From NCBI RefSeq assembly GCF_014334135.1, contig NZ_CP060497.1, positions 4,588,001-4,652,000 on the forward strand: a stretch of DNA of 64,000 bases. Direction: 5' to 3'. The notes under the pieces are model-generated. The model was given only the letters and a program-made list of their open reading frames with translations. It did no database searches and was not told the DNA's origin. Below are positions 25,173-35,700 of the stretch, in pieces. The DNA comes from Olivibacter sp. SDN3 (GTDB lineage Bacteria; Bacteroidota; Bacteroidia; Sphingobacteriales; Sphingobacteriaceae). Both the position numbers and the translations under genes were made by a program. Each line of letters starts with the position of its first letter. Within the stretch, counting starts at the first letter, position 1.

Positions 25173-26818
25173 TTACTCTGCGACCAATGGTTGATAGCAG
25201 TAGTTTATCCATTTGGGGTCATAAATAAGGGGATTATTGTATTTAGGTTCGTTGTTTGGGCCTGACGAAGTTGTTTTCAGGAGCTTTTTCGACCATTTTC
25301 TCAGGTTATGCCCTATACACATCAGGGCGAACTCAATATCGACCTTTTCAAGCCCCCTCATGGTTAACCTGTTGAATCTGTTGTTGCTTTTCATCTGTCC
25401 GAAGACCGCCTCCACTTCTATGGGGCGTTTACTCCGGTGGTACTTTCCTGTTTCCGATGTTAGACGTTCGCGTGCCCTGGTCTTCAGTTCGTTCAACCGG
25501 TGGTTGACTTCGATGATCCTGTTTCCCTGCGCTTTATGGCACTGCCCCCGAAGCGGGCAGCCTTCACAGCGTTCGGCCCTGTAATAGCTCACCCGGGAAC
25601 TATATCCATTGGTGCTTTTGCGTATTCCCTTACCGGCAAACTCCATCTTCTGTCCCATCGGGCACACATAGAAGTCCTGCTCTTTATGATAATACAGGTT
25701 CTGTAATAGAAAAGGATTGTTCCTCTGGTTGCGTTTCTGCTCTTTGTGGAAGTAATTATATTTCACGTAACCTTCTATGTTCTTTGATTCCAGCATTTCA
25801 TAGTTCTCTTCACTTCCGTAACCGGCATCGGCCACCACCACATCGCTCTGCCTGTTATATTGATCTTCGAAGCTATCAAGATGGTCTTCCAATGTGGTGG
25901 TATCGGTGCTTGTCTGGTGGATACTGTAGTGGGTGATGAACTGTTCTTCCGTACTGATCTGCGTGTTGTAGGCCGGTTTGAGCTGCCCGTTCTGCATGTG
26001 GTCATCTTTCAGCCGCATGAAGGTGGCATCTTCATCGGTTTTGCTGTAACTGTTCCTTTCCCCCAGTGTAGCCAATTGCTTTTCGTACTTTTCCAGCCTT
26101 GGAAGATGTTCTTCCCGCAGCTTTTTAAGCTGTTTTTGGGTAGGTTTTGCTGTTGCTTTGAGCTTTTCGTTCAGTAAAGAAAGTCTGTCCCTGAGCTCAT
26201 TGCTCTTAATAGGTTTGGGTGTTTCATCCCTGCCCAGTTCCGATTGGTCCTGTTTTATCTGTGATTCAATGTCCGAGAGGACCGACTGTATTTTATTTTC
26301 CAGTTTTGCTTTGTTCTTTTCCACCGAACCTTTCCATACAAAAGTGTAACGGCCTGCCGCCGATTCAATCTTTGTACCGTCTATGTACTGGACCTTTAGG
26401 CTTACATAGCCCAGTTCGGCAAGCAAACGGACAACATCGGCAAAAAGGGAATGGATATGCCCTTTAAGTCTTTGCCACGGAAGTGGTTGATCGTTCGGTA
26501 ATCCGGTGCACTGTGGCCCGAAAGCCACATGAAATAGATATTCTCCTGTAAGGCCTTTTCTATCCTGCGGCACGAATAGATGTTGCCCAGATAGGCATAG
26601 AACAGCACTTTGATCATCATACGCGGATGGAAACTGCTCGTGCCGCCACCTTTGTACTGTCCTATGATGTGGTCGATGTTCAGTCTGTCAACCACTGCAT
26701 TTACCAGACGTACCGGGTGGTTCTCTGGGATCTTTGCAAAAATATCTTCCGGAAACAGGCTCGGACTGTTGGACGGTAATGCTTTGAATAGTATGTTTGC
26801 CATATTGTTTGGGTGCAC
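25173..26818 (-). pseudogene. IS1182-family transposase, broken by a single-base frameshift
   Basis: Two overlapping reading frames together give one transposase. The first (from the ATG at 26818) has the N-terminal FHPRMMIKVLFYAYLGNIYS and the segment SGHSAPDYRTINHFRGK. The second continues from RLKGHIHSLFADVVRLL through YIDGTKIESAAGRYTFVWK and VVADAGYGSEENY to the zinc-like CPMGQKMEF region and the C-terminal RPIEVEAVFGQMKSNNRFNR with the catalytic Glu. The frames join if GGC-AAA-GA-CTT had one more A (GGC-AAA-AGA-CTT, giving Gly-Lys-Arg-Leu), so a base was lost near 26471-26473. A programmed -1 shift is less likely because no strong slippery heptamer is seen. The element is probably inactive by itself. 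Confidence 0.85.
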
Positions 26819-26848
26819 CTAAAAATAACTGTTTTTTAGGACAAAAAA

Positions 26849-26884
26849 TAAAAATCCCCGACACTTTTTCAGTATCGGGGATCT
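26849..26884 (-). terminator. Terminator-like hairpin inside the right end of the IS
   Basis: ATCCCCGA (26854-26861) and TCGGGGAT (26875-26882) form an 8-bp GC-rich stem, extendable to 11 with a wobble pair. On the minus strand it is followed by TTTTTATTTTTT. It faces into the element just upstream of the transposase start, where it would block transcription entering from outside, a known device in insertion sequences. Confidence 0.65.
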
Positions 26885-27002
26885 TCTATTAATAGGGCTT
26901 TTTAGACAGCTCCTTTTTGTAACCATTTTCTTATTTCGTTCTTATCTGTAACAAAGCTTCTCTATATCGATCTAATAACACGAACACTTGATCAGCTATT
27001 CG

Positions 27003-27917
27003 ATGATAGAAATAAAGAATATTGTAAAGCAATATGCCGGGCATCGCGCACTTGACGATGTATCTATTCATATACAAAAAGGAACTATCTTTGGCCTACT
27101 TGGACCAAATGGCGCTGGAAAAACTTCTCTTATTCGCATTATTACACAAATTACCGCTCCAGACAGTGGGCATATTCAATTTAATGGTGAGCCACTGAAC
27201 AGTAGCCATATTTATCAGATTGGATATTTGCCAGAAGAAAGAGGATTATATAAGAAAATGCAGATCGGCGAACAAATGTTATATCTGGCACAGTTAAAAG
27301 GTCTGTCGAAGAGTGAGGCTAAGCATCGCATAAAACATTGGTTTGAAAAAATGGAAATGCAAACTTGGTGGAACAAGAAAGTTGAAGATTTAAGTAAGGG
27401 GATGCAACAAAAAGTTCAATTTGTAGCCACAGTACTTCATCAGCCTGAGCTACTTATTCTTGATGAACCTTTCTCAGGATTTGATCCCGTAAATGCAGAT
27501 ATTATAAAAAATGAAATCCTTGAGCTCCATCGTAACGGAACTACCATTATATTCTCAACACATCGCATGGAATCAGTTGAGCAGTTGTGCAACAACATAG
27601 CGCTTATAAACAAATCAAAAAAAATACTGGATGGCTCCGTGATAGATATAAAAAACAAATATCGTGAAAACAAATATAAGATTACTTATTTAGGTGACGA
27701 TATTGTTTCTACTCCAGATGATACGTTATTTATAATTGACGATATTGAGCATCAAGGCGTCACAACTACTTTGTCGATCAAAATACCAAAGGAAAAATCT
27801 GTTAACGCTGTTCTATCTTATTTGATTCCAAAAGTAGAGATACAACATTTAGAAGAAATAATCCCTTCCATACACGATATCTTTATTAAAGAAGTTACAT
27901 CTGTAAATATCAATTAA
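27003..27917 (+). CDS. ABC transporter ATP-binding protein (NatA-like)
   Basis: A 304-residue ABC ATPase of the ABC-2 exporter group. Walker A is GPNGAGKTS (about residues 35-43), the signature LSKGMQQKV (about 133), Walker B LLILDEPFSGFDP, and the switch His is in STHRMES. A C-terminal domain of about 80 residues after the ATPase fold (DUF4162-like) is typical for NatA-type proteins. The ATG at 27003 (MIEIKNIVKQY) fits the family better than the upstream one at 26988. The permease starts 10 bases after its stop, so they form one transporter. The substrate may be Na+, a peptide or a lipid; this cannot be told. Confidence 0.88.
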   Translation: MIEIKNIVKQYAGHRALDDVSIHIQKGTIFGLLGPNGAGKTSLIRIITQITAPDSGHIQFNGEPLNSSHIYQIGYLPEERGLYKKMQIGEQMLYLAQLKGLSKSEAKHRIKHWFEKMEMQTWWNKKVEDLSKGMQQKVQFVATVLHQPELLILDEPFSGFDPVNADIIKNEILELHRNGTTIIFSTHRMESVEQLCNNIALINKSKKILDGSVIDIKNKYRENKYKITYLGDDIVSTPDDTLFIIDDIEHQGVTTTLSIKIPKEKSVNAVLSYLIPKVEIQHLEEIIPSIHDIFIKEVTSVNIN

Positions 27918-27927
27918 AAAGTCAGCT

Positions 27928-29253
27928 ATGAGCAAAATTTTACTTATCATCCAACGAGAATATTTGAGCAGAGTAAAAAAGCGATCATTCCTATTAACGA
28001 CCTTTCTAGTTCCCTTCCTGTTCATAGGTATGTATGCGACGGTATTTTATGTAGCAATGAATAACCAAGAGCCCATTACAACTGTGCATGTAATAGATGA
28101 ATCAAATCAAATTTTCGCATATTTGGAGAATACAGATCATTTAATATTCGTTGAAGCAGGAACATCTTCTGAAAATTTGAAGAAACACATCGAAAATGGA
28201 GTTGAAGAGAATACCGCTTTACTTATAGTACCCGCAGATATTGAAAAACGACAAACAGTAGAGCTTTACGATACGGAAAAGAAAGGAATCGGGACAATCC
28301 AAAGCATTGAACATAAAATAAATGAGATCTTAAAAGAGCAGGCTTTAAAAAAGGCAGGCATTGACCCAAAGGTTCTAAAAAATATCAACCCTCGCGTAAC
28401 CGTTAAGTCAAAACAATTAACCATCGACGGAGAGAAAGACAGTAGCATAGGCGCCGCAATAGGTATTAGCTTTACCCTATCAATATTAATATATATATCA
28501 CTTTTCCTGTATGGCAGCCAAGTGATGAGAGGCATCATAGAAGAAAAAACTAGTCGCATTGTAGAAGTAATTATCTCATCGGTAAAACCTTTTCAATTGA
28601 TGATGGGGAAAATTGTAGGAATTGGCTTAGTTGGTGTTACCCAGTTTGTGTTGTGGATACTGCTATCTGCCGGCCTGATGGTTGCAGCTACAACATTTAT
28701 GTCAGAAGAGGTACATACAACTGAAATCCATGTTAATCAAGAAACGGAAATTTCCTATGCAGAGGACGCAGAGGTGCCTCCTCAAAACTCAAAGATAACC
28801 CAAATCCTGGAAAACTTAAAGACTATTGATTACGGTATTATCATCAGTTGTTTCCTTGTATATTTTGTTGGAGGTTATTTGCTGTATAGCGCATTGTTTG
28901 CTATGGTGGGCTCTGCTGTAGATAGTGAGACGGAAACGCAACAGTTTATGTTTCCTATTATTATGCCGCTACTCTTTACTTATATGCTTTCTTTTTCTGT
29001 CCTGATTAATAACCCACATGGTTCGGTAGCCTTTTGGTTAAGTATGATTCCTTTCACCTCTCCAATAGGTATGTTAGTTAGGATACCTTTTGGGGTACCC
29101 ACGTGGCAATTAATTTTATCGATCATTTTATTGGTATTGGGTTTTATAACAACAACGTACCTTGCTTCAAGGATATACCGAGTAGGTATACTCATGTATG
29201 GAAAAAAGGCGAGTTATAAAGAACTATTTAAATGGTTCAATTACAAGGGCTAA
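27928..29253 (+). CDS. ABC-2 type transporter permease (NatB-like)
   Basis: A 441-residue permease with the ABC-2 layout: one N-terminal helix (SFLLTTFLVPFLFIGMYATV, about residues 22-42), then a large extracytoplasmic segment to about residue 165. Five more helices follow, with the conserved cytoplasmic motif MRGIIEEKTSRIVEVIISSVKP (about 197-218) typical of NatB/YhaP proteins. An acidic loop lies at about 260-285. It is paired with the preceding ATPase, and a long hairpin plus T run follows (29252-29331). Exporter function is well supported; the substrate is unknown. Confidence 0.87.
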   Translation: MSKILLIIQREYLSRVKKRSFLLTTFLVPFLFIGMYATVFYVAMNNQEPITTVHVIDESNQIFAYLENTDHLIFVEAGTSSENLKKHIENGVEENTALLIVPADIEKRQTVELYDTEKKGIGTIQSIEHKINEILKEQALKKAGIDPKVLKNINPRVTVKSKQLTIDGEKDSSIGAAIGISFTLSILIYISLFLYGSQVMRGIIEEKTSRIVEVIISSVKPFQLMMGKIVGIGLVGVTQFVLWILLSAGLMVAATTFMSEEVHTTEIHVNQETEISYAEDAEVPPQNSKITQILENLKTIDYGIIISCFLVYFVGGYLLYSALFAMVGSAVDSETETQQFMFPIIMPLLFTYMLSFSVLINNPHGSVAFWLSMIPFTSPIGMLVRIPFGVPTWQLILSIILLVLGFITTTYLASRIYRVGILMYGKKASYKELFKWFNYKG

Positions 29254-29331
29254 AATAGACAGATAGTAAAGAATTGCTATCGCAGCAAACGAAACTGGTT
29301 TTTGTCCTTAGTAATTACCGTCTATTTTTTT
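29252..29331 (+). terminator. Probable terminator of the ABC transporter operon
   Basis: AAAATAGAC (29252-29260) can pair with GTCTATTTT (29320-29328), which is followed by further T. The large loop contains a second small stem, TTGCT-ATCGC-AGCAA. The arms are AT-rich. Confidence 0.5.
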
Positions 29332-29400
29332 AGAGGTAAAAATTAGGAAAGTAGGTCAAAATGAGTGATTTTTGCGAAAGTTTACACAGATAGTAATTAA

Positions 29401-30012
29401 ATGGACAAAGATACACAAGAAAAATTAGCGATATTAAATAAGAAGACAAAAGGCAATTATATCGCATTACTTTACGATTGTGATGGAACATTAGCAGACA
29501 ACATGTTAGCACATAAGCTCTCTTACAAGGAAGCGGCTGCCAAATACGGCATTGATTTAGATACAGATATTATTGATGAACTAGCTGGTTGGCCTACGAA
29601 ACTTGTAGCCGATGAAATTAGTAGGCGATACCAAATAACCTTACCTGAAACCTTTCCTAAAGAAAAATCGGCAGTTTTTTTCGAAAAATTTATTGAACAT
29701 ACACAACCCATCTCTTTTGTTGCTGAACATCTCAAGGAAAACGCAAAAGACACTCATATTGGTGTTGTATCCGGGGGTACACGGACGACTGTACAAAAAA
29801 CCTTATCTGTTTTAGGACTTACAGCATATATAGATGTACTAATATGCGCAGGTGAAACTCCTCAGGGAAAACCATTTCCCGATCCTTTTCTAGCAGCTGC
29901 TAAGGCTTTAGGCGTTGCGCCGAAAGATTGTATGGTATTCGAAGATGGTGATCCCGGTGTTGCTGCGGCTATTGCAGCAGGAATGGATTGGGTAAGGGTT
30001 GACAAGATATAA
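29401..30012 (+). CDS. HAD superfamily phosphatase / beta-phosphoglucomutase-like
   Basis: A 203-residue HAD hydrolase. Motif I is LLYDCDGTLADN (Asp nucleophile and general acid, about residues 26-30), followed by a helical cap. Motif II is VVSGGTR, the motif III lysine is in QGKPFPDPFL, and motif IV is FEDGDPG (about residues 180-186). The order and the KPxPDPFL segment place it with beta-phosphoglucomutase and sugar-phosphate phosphatases. The substrate is not predictable from sequence. It is transcribed alone. Confidence 0.87.
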   Translation: MDKDTQEKLAILNKKTKGNYIALLYDCDGTLADNMLAHKLSYKEAAAKYGIDLDTDIIDELAGWPTKLVADEISRRYQITLPETFPKEKSAVFFEKFIEHTQPISFVAEHLKENAKDTHIGVVSGGTRTTVQKTLSVLGLTAYIDVLICAGETPQGKPFPDPFLAAAKALGVAPKDCMVFEDGDPGVAAAIAAGMDWVRVDKI

Positions 30013-30340
30013 AGGCAAGACGGCTCAACTTTGGTCAGCAAATAAAATAACTTCTACTATACATACGTTACCTAATCTATTTAGTGGCGATAATAACTTA
30101 TGCAAAAGATCTATTCTTTTTTACTTTTAATGCATATTTTATAACAACAATATATCTTTGTAGAAAGGTTCTCACTATTTACACAAAAAATGAGAGCCTG
30201 CTATAAAACCGCCTTTATTGACTTATATTCGTCAGAACATCATGCAGCATAACCTAATTGATAATATTTTGCATAACCTGATATGGTATATTTAACAATT
30301 TTTTACATTTTTTTATCCGTTCATTTTAGATCTTTACTAC
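30013..30340. other. Intergenic stretch with a promoter-like box and a 20-codon frame
   Basis: TATCTTTG (30153-30160) is a perfect -7 box. Downstream, GGTTCTCA and TGAGAGCC (30166-30197) can pair around a 16-base loop, and an ATG inside the second arm opens a 20-codon frame (30190-30252). These could be the leader of the PBP1A gene at 30341 or chance. Nothing else is seen. Confidence 0.35.
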
Positions 30341-32677
30341 ATGTTCAGAAGGGTTAAGAACAAGTTTCTTCGTTATTTTATAATATTTATTTATTTCGCC
30401 ATAATTTTTTTATGCGCTATAGAACTGAATTTTTTAGGTCTTTTTGGTTATTCTCCAACGACGAAGGATATTGAAACTCCAACGCTGAATATCGCTTCGG
30501 AATTATATACGGATGATGGAAAACTAATTGCCCGGTATTTTAAAGAAAATCGGTCGCCTGTAGTGTATGATAGTATTTCAACTGATATTGTGAATGCGCT
30601 GGTTTCCACAGAAGATATCCGTTTTTTTAAACACAGTGGGGTTGATTTTTTTGCAGTTGCATCCAGCTTGGTATCTACAGCTCACGGTGAAAAACGTGGA
30701 GGCAGTACGATCACTCAACAACTGGCAAAAAATCTATATAGAACCCGCTACCAACAATCTGCTGGTTTTTTAGGAAAAATCCCTGGCTTAAACATGTTAA
30801 TTATTAAAATTAAGGAATGGTTTACAGCCGTTAAACTCGAGCGCAAATATAGTAAAGAACATATACTGACCATGTATCTCAATACGGTGTCATTTGGCAA
30901 CAACACTTACGGCATAAAAACCGCTGCCAAGCGTTATTTTAATAGTAATACAAATGATATCACAGCTTCACAAGCTGCACTATTAATAGGCATGCTTAAA
31001 GCGACGACCCTTTATAACCCCATAAGAAATCCCGAACAAGCCACTAAGAGACGAAATATTGTCTTGTCGCAAATGTTAAAGGCTGATTTTATTTCATCAG
31101 AACAATATAAAGATTTCATTACTAAACCCTTAGGTTTAAGTTTAGGAAGTGTTAATGACTCTAGTAAAGACGACTCGTATTTACGTGCAGCCGTGGAGAG
31201 AACTGTTGAAAAGTGGTGCGAGGAAAATGGATATGATCTATATGAAGATGGATTAAAAATTTATACTACTATCGATTCTAGATTACAAGCCCATGCGGAA
31301 AAAGCAGCATATGAGCAAATGGCTATATTGCAAGAAAGATTAGACAAATCCTGGGCCAACGAATTGCCCTGGCGTGACTCAAAAGGTGTAGTTATTGAAA
31401 ATTTTTTGGAAAATCTAGCGAAAAAACTTCCACTTTATGATTTTCTAAGCCAAAAGTTCAACAAAAATACCGACAGCATCTCCTATTACCTTAATCAACC
31501 GAAATCGATGAAAGTGTTTACCTGGGAAGACGGTATGAAAGAGGTAAATTATTCAACAATGGACTCTCTTGCCCATTATGCAAAGTTTTTAAATACCGGC
31601 ATGATGGCTTTAGATCCCTACTCGTCAGAAATCAAAGTTTGGGTGGGCGGAATCAATCATTCCTATTATAAATATGATCACGTAAATCAGGCAAAAAGGC
31701 AAGCTGGATCGACGTTTAAACCCTTCGCCTATCTCGCAGCAATAGAAGAGGGTATGTCTCCCTGTGATAAATTTCCGGATAAGGCAGTCAGGATTGACTA
31801 TACTGAAAATGGCGAACAGAAATCTTGGGAACCTAAAAATGCAGATTGGACTTTCTCCGGTCTTGATATGTCTTTGAGGTGGGCGATGGGTCGATCTATT
31901 AATTCCGTAACTGCTCAAATTACAGAAAAAGTAGGCTGGGATAAGGTGGTAGAAACCGCTCATAAATGTGGCATTACCAGTCACCTAGCTTCTGTTCCAT
32001 CAGTAGGTCTCGGTTCAAATGATGTAACCGTTTTCGAAATGGTCAGCGCATATGCTACTTTCTTAAATAAAGGCAACCACACAACTCCGATCCTGGTAAA
32101 AAGAATCGTTGACCGCGATGGAAAAACACTTGCGGAATTTAAGGCAAAACCTGAGCAGGTGATTGATGAAGAAACAGCATGGTTAATGACTTATATGCTT
32201 AGAGGAACCATGGAAGAACCGGGCGGCACATCTCAGGCTTTATGGGAATGGGATCTATGGAAAGATGGCAACCAAATTGGAGGGAAAACTGGTACTTCAT
32301 CAAATTATGTAGATGGATGGTATATTGGTATAACAAAGGATTTAGTCACAGGAGTTTGGGTCGGGAACGACGAAAGAAGCATTCACTTCAGAAACTCTGC
32401 TACCGGAGAAGGTTCGAGAACTGCCTTGCCAATTTTTGCAACATTCATGGAGCAGTTATATCATGACCCTAATAGTGGCTACACTTATGGCCCCCTCCCC
32501 GACCCTACAGTACCCATAACCAGAAAATATAATTGTCCAAGTCCGAGAATTGTTATTCAAGATAGTACTGCTACAGATAGTGTTCGAATAGAACAGCGGT
32601 TAATGCCAACGGTACCTTTACAGGATGAAGATGAAATAAATAGAATTGACGAACAGTTAAAACCAACTATTCCTTAA
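30341..32677 (+). CDS. Class A penicillin-binding protein (PBP1A-like)
   Basis: A 778-residue bifunctional peptidoglycan synthase. One N-terminal transmembrane helix (about residues 8-30) is followed by the GT51 glycosyltransferase domain with STEDIRFFKHSGVDFFAV and GGSTITQQLAKNLY (catalytic Glu in the first). The transpeptidase domain has SxxK as GSTFKPFAY, SxN as GRSINSVTAQ and KTG as GGKTGTSSNYVDGWYIG. The C-terminal tail is short and proline-rich. It polymerises glycan chains and cross-links them in the periplasm. Single gene, followed after 83 bases by the large barrel protein in the same direction. Confidence 0.95.
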   Translation: MFRRVKNKFLRYFIIFIYFAIIFLCAIELNFLGLFGYSPTTKDIETPTLNIASELYTDDGKLIARYFKENRSPVVYDSISTDIVNALVSTEDIRFFKHSGVDFFAVASSLVSTAHGEKRGGSTITQQLAKNLYRTRYQQSAGFLGKIPGLNMLIIKIKEWFTAVKLERKYSKEHILTMYLNTVSFGNNTYGIKTAAKRYFNSNTNDITASQAALLIGMLKATTLYNPIRNPEQATKRRNIVLSQMLKADFISSEQYKDFITKPLGLSLGSVNDSSKDDSYLRAAVERTVEKWCEENGYDLYEDGLKIYTTIDSRLQAHAEKAAYEQMAILQERLDKSWANELPWRDSKGVVIENFLENLAKKLPLYDFLSQKFNKNTDSISYYLNQPKSMKVFTWEDGMKEVNYSTMDSLAHYAKFLNTGMMALDPYSSEIKVWVGGINHSYYKYDHVNQAKRQAGSTFKPFAYLAAIEEGMSPCDKFPDKAVRIDYTENGEQKSWEPKNADWTFSGLDMSLRWAMGRSINSVTAQITEKVGWDKVVETAHKCGITSHLASVPSVGLGSNDVTVFEMVSAYATFLNKGNHTTPILVKRIVDRDGKTLAEFKAKPEQVIDEETAWLMTYMLRGTMEEPGGTSQALWEWDLWKDGNQIGGKTGTSSNYVDGWYIGITKDLVTGVWVGNDERSIHFRNSATGEGSRTALPIFATFMEQLYHDPNSGYTYGPLPDPTVPITRKYNCPSPRIVIQDSTATDSVRIEQRLMPTVPLQDEDEINRIDEQLKPTIP

Positions 32678-32760
32678 AAAAGCCATGTTAAAAAGCCGCC
32701 AAATTGTTTAAATTAATTTTAACTTTAACCGAGTAAAAGAAATTGTACCTAAGCAATCAT

Positions 32761-35700
32761 ATGAAATACTTTAATACCAAAAGTCAACTATCATTTTTTA
32801 AGATAACGTCTATTTTTCTGTTGATTTGTTGTTTTTCTCCGCATGTTTTCGGACAATATTTTGGTCAGAATAAAATGCGGTACAAAACACTGGATTTTAG
32901 GGTAAAGGAAACACCACACTTCGATTTCTACACCTATTTAGAAAATGATAGTTTATTTAATCGATTTGTTCAAGAAAGCGAGTTATGGTATGAGTTGCAT
33001 CAACAAGTATTTAGAGATACGTTTCTGCGAAAAAACCCATTAATACTTTATAACAATCACCCTGATTTTCAACAAACTACTGCTATAGGAGGGCAAATAA
33101 GTGTGGGAACCGGCGGCGTAACAGAAGGGCTTAAAAACAGGGTTGTCATGCCCATCATGCAAATTAATAATCAAACACGTCATGTACTAGGCCATGAGCT
33201 TGTACATGCCTTTCAATATCACAGCTTAATTGAAGGCGATTCCACGAGGCTTGAAAACATAGGGAACCTTCCCTTGTGGATGGTAGAAGGAATGGCTGAA
33301 TATCTATCCATAGGCAAGAAGGACGCATTCACAGCTATGTGGATGCGTGACGCCTACTTAAATAAGGATATACCCAGCCTGCGAGACCTTACTGAGAGCG
33401 GTAGGTATTTCCCATATCGATATGGACAAGCCTTTTGGGCATACATAGGTTCCACTTATGGAGATACCGTGATCGTTCCTTTTTTTAAGAATACAGCCAA
33501 GTATGGTTATCAAATGGCTATTAAACACACTTTCGGATACGATGAGCGTACATTATCCAATTTGTGGCGAACAAATCTCGAAAATGCCTATAAGCCCCTG
33601 TTGTTAGACACCGCACAAATACCCAAGGGAAAAATGATAATAGATAACAGAAACGGTGGTAACATGAACGTTTCTCCTGCAATATCTCCCGATGGTAAAT
33701 TCGTTGCTTTCTTATCAGAAAAAGATCTTTTTAGTATCGACCTGTTTCTGGCAGATGCTCAAACTGGAAAAGTCATACGAAAGCTCACCAGTAGGCAAAA
33801 CAACTCCCATATTGATGAATTCAGTTATATAGAAAGTGCAGGTACCTTTTCCAGTGACAGCAAAAAATTCGCCTTCAGTATTTTCAGTGGCGGACGAACA
33901 AAATTAATGATTGTTGACGTTAGCAGCGGAAAAACTTTGGCTGTTGAAAGTATGGGCGACGTGGCTGAATTTTCCAACATCACTTGGTCGCCGAACGGAG
34001 AAAATGTTGCTTTTTCGGGTTTAAGTAATGGGCAAAGCGACATATATATGTTCAATCTGTCAACGAAAGAACTCACGCAGCTTACCGATGATCTTTATTC
34101 AGATTATCACCCCAGCTTCTCCAGGGATGGAAAAAAAATCGTCTTTAGTACCGACCGAATAAGTTTGAAAAGCAATTATGAAGGCGTTGATATCCCTATG
34201 GGATTAGCAATCATGGATATTGAAACCAGACAAATTCGAGAGATAGATATATTTCCTGGTGCAAATAATTTAAATCCTCAATTTTCATCCGACGATAGTC
34301 AACTTTATTTTTTGTCTAATAGTGATGGATTTAGAAATCTGTATCGTTATACTTTTGTCGACCAAAAGATAGAACGAATGACAGATTACTTCACTGGCAT
34401 CAGTGGTATAACAGAATATTCACCGGCGCTGAGTGTATCGGCAAGTGATGATATCTTGTATTCTTATTATAGGGCACAGAAATATACCATTTATAATGCT
34501 AAACCCACAGACTTTGCGCCAGTGGAGGTTTCAAGAACTGATGTGAATTTTGATGCTGCTATGCTTCCACCCCCCCAATCTCTAGGTGTAGATATCGTCA
34601 ATAGCAATCTCAATAATTATAATATTTTCAGAAGAATAAGTAGTTCGCTGATAAAACCCATTGCCTATAAACCAAAATTTCAGTTAGATTATCTGCAGGG
34701 CAGTGGTGTAGGCGTTGCTGTGGGTAGCAGATACGGAGCAGGTTTGGCAAGTGGTATACAGGGAATTTTCTCCGATATCTTGGGAAGAAATCAATTATTT
34801 GCAGGCTTGGCCATTAACGGTGAAATATACGACTTCGGTGGACAATTTGCTTATATTAACCAGAAGAGTCGAATCAATTGGGGGGTATCTGTATCCCATA
34901 TACCATTTATGTCGGGGTTGATGAGTTACGGCACACGTGAAATTGATGGCAATACCTACTTCACCGAAAACACCGATATTATTCGTACTTTTCAATCGCA
35001 GGTAGATGCTTTTGCAGCCTACCCATTCTCCAGAGTGGCACGCTTTGAAATAGGTGGAGCGTTAGCTCGATACAGTTATCGAGTAGATCGGTTTTCCAAC
35101 TATTACAATACCATTGGGCAGTTTGTAGGAAGTGACAGAAGGCGGATTTCTAATGAAGAGGCCAGTCAAAGTTATGGTGGAAATTTCGATTCATTTACTT
35201 TACAACAAATAAATGCCGCTTTTGTAGGTGATAACTCTTTCTTTGGAGTAGCGGCTCCACTGAGTGGTTATCGTTATCGAATATCTGCAGAAAAATATTT
35301 TGGAGACTTTGATTTTACTGCTTATACGGTTGATTTACGTAAGTATCATCGAATAAAACCAGTTTCTCTGGCAGCGCGGGCATATACCTACATGCGTGTT
35401 GGAAATGGCGAAGATCGGCTTTACCCCTTATATATTGGTTATCCTTTCTTAATCAGAGGATATGAATCAGCTTCTTTTTATAATAATAATAACAACAGAA
35501 CGGGAGGGTATAACTTAAACCAATTAATGGGATCAAGAATTGCGGTGGTTAATCTAGAAGCCAGGTTACCATTTACAGGTCCGGAAAAATTAGCTGCGTT
35601 TAAATCAGGTTTACTATTTTCCGATTTAAATGTCTTTTTCGATATGGGATTAGCTTGGAGTGGAGGTGACAAAATTACTTTTAAACGTGAACCTGACGTT

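Larger units (their letters stand above)
25111..26907 (-). mobile_element. IS1182-family insertion sequence with frameshifted transposase
   Basis: About 1.8 kb, the usual size for IS1182 members. GTCTAAAAAG occurs at 25111-25120 and its exact reverse complement at 26898-26907, flanking the transposase. Longer windows match at about 12 of 16 positions, so these are likely terminal inverted repeats. The exact ends and target duplication are not clear; the left end sits in the loop of the preceding terminator hairpin. The interior is visibly richer in GC than the neighbours, which agrees with recent arrival. Confidence 0.75.

Noticed and set aside
25173-26818. Programmed -1 frameshift in the IS transposase
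   Set aside because: The frame change needs one base backwards, but the overlap lacks a strong slippery heptamer in the right phase. Restoring one A in the AAA run near 26471-26473 gives the expected Gly-Lys-Arg-Leu-Lys-Gly sequence, so a base deletion explains it better.
35474-35520. AAT-rich microrepeat inside the large barrel gene
   Set aside because: It encodes a run of five Asn in a surface loop and keeps the frame; ordinary low complexity, not a separate element.
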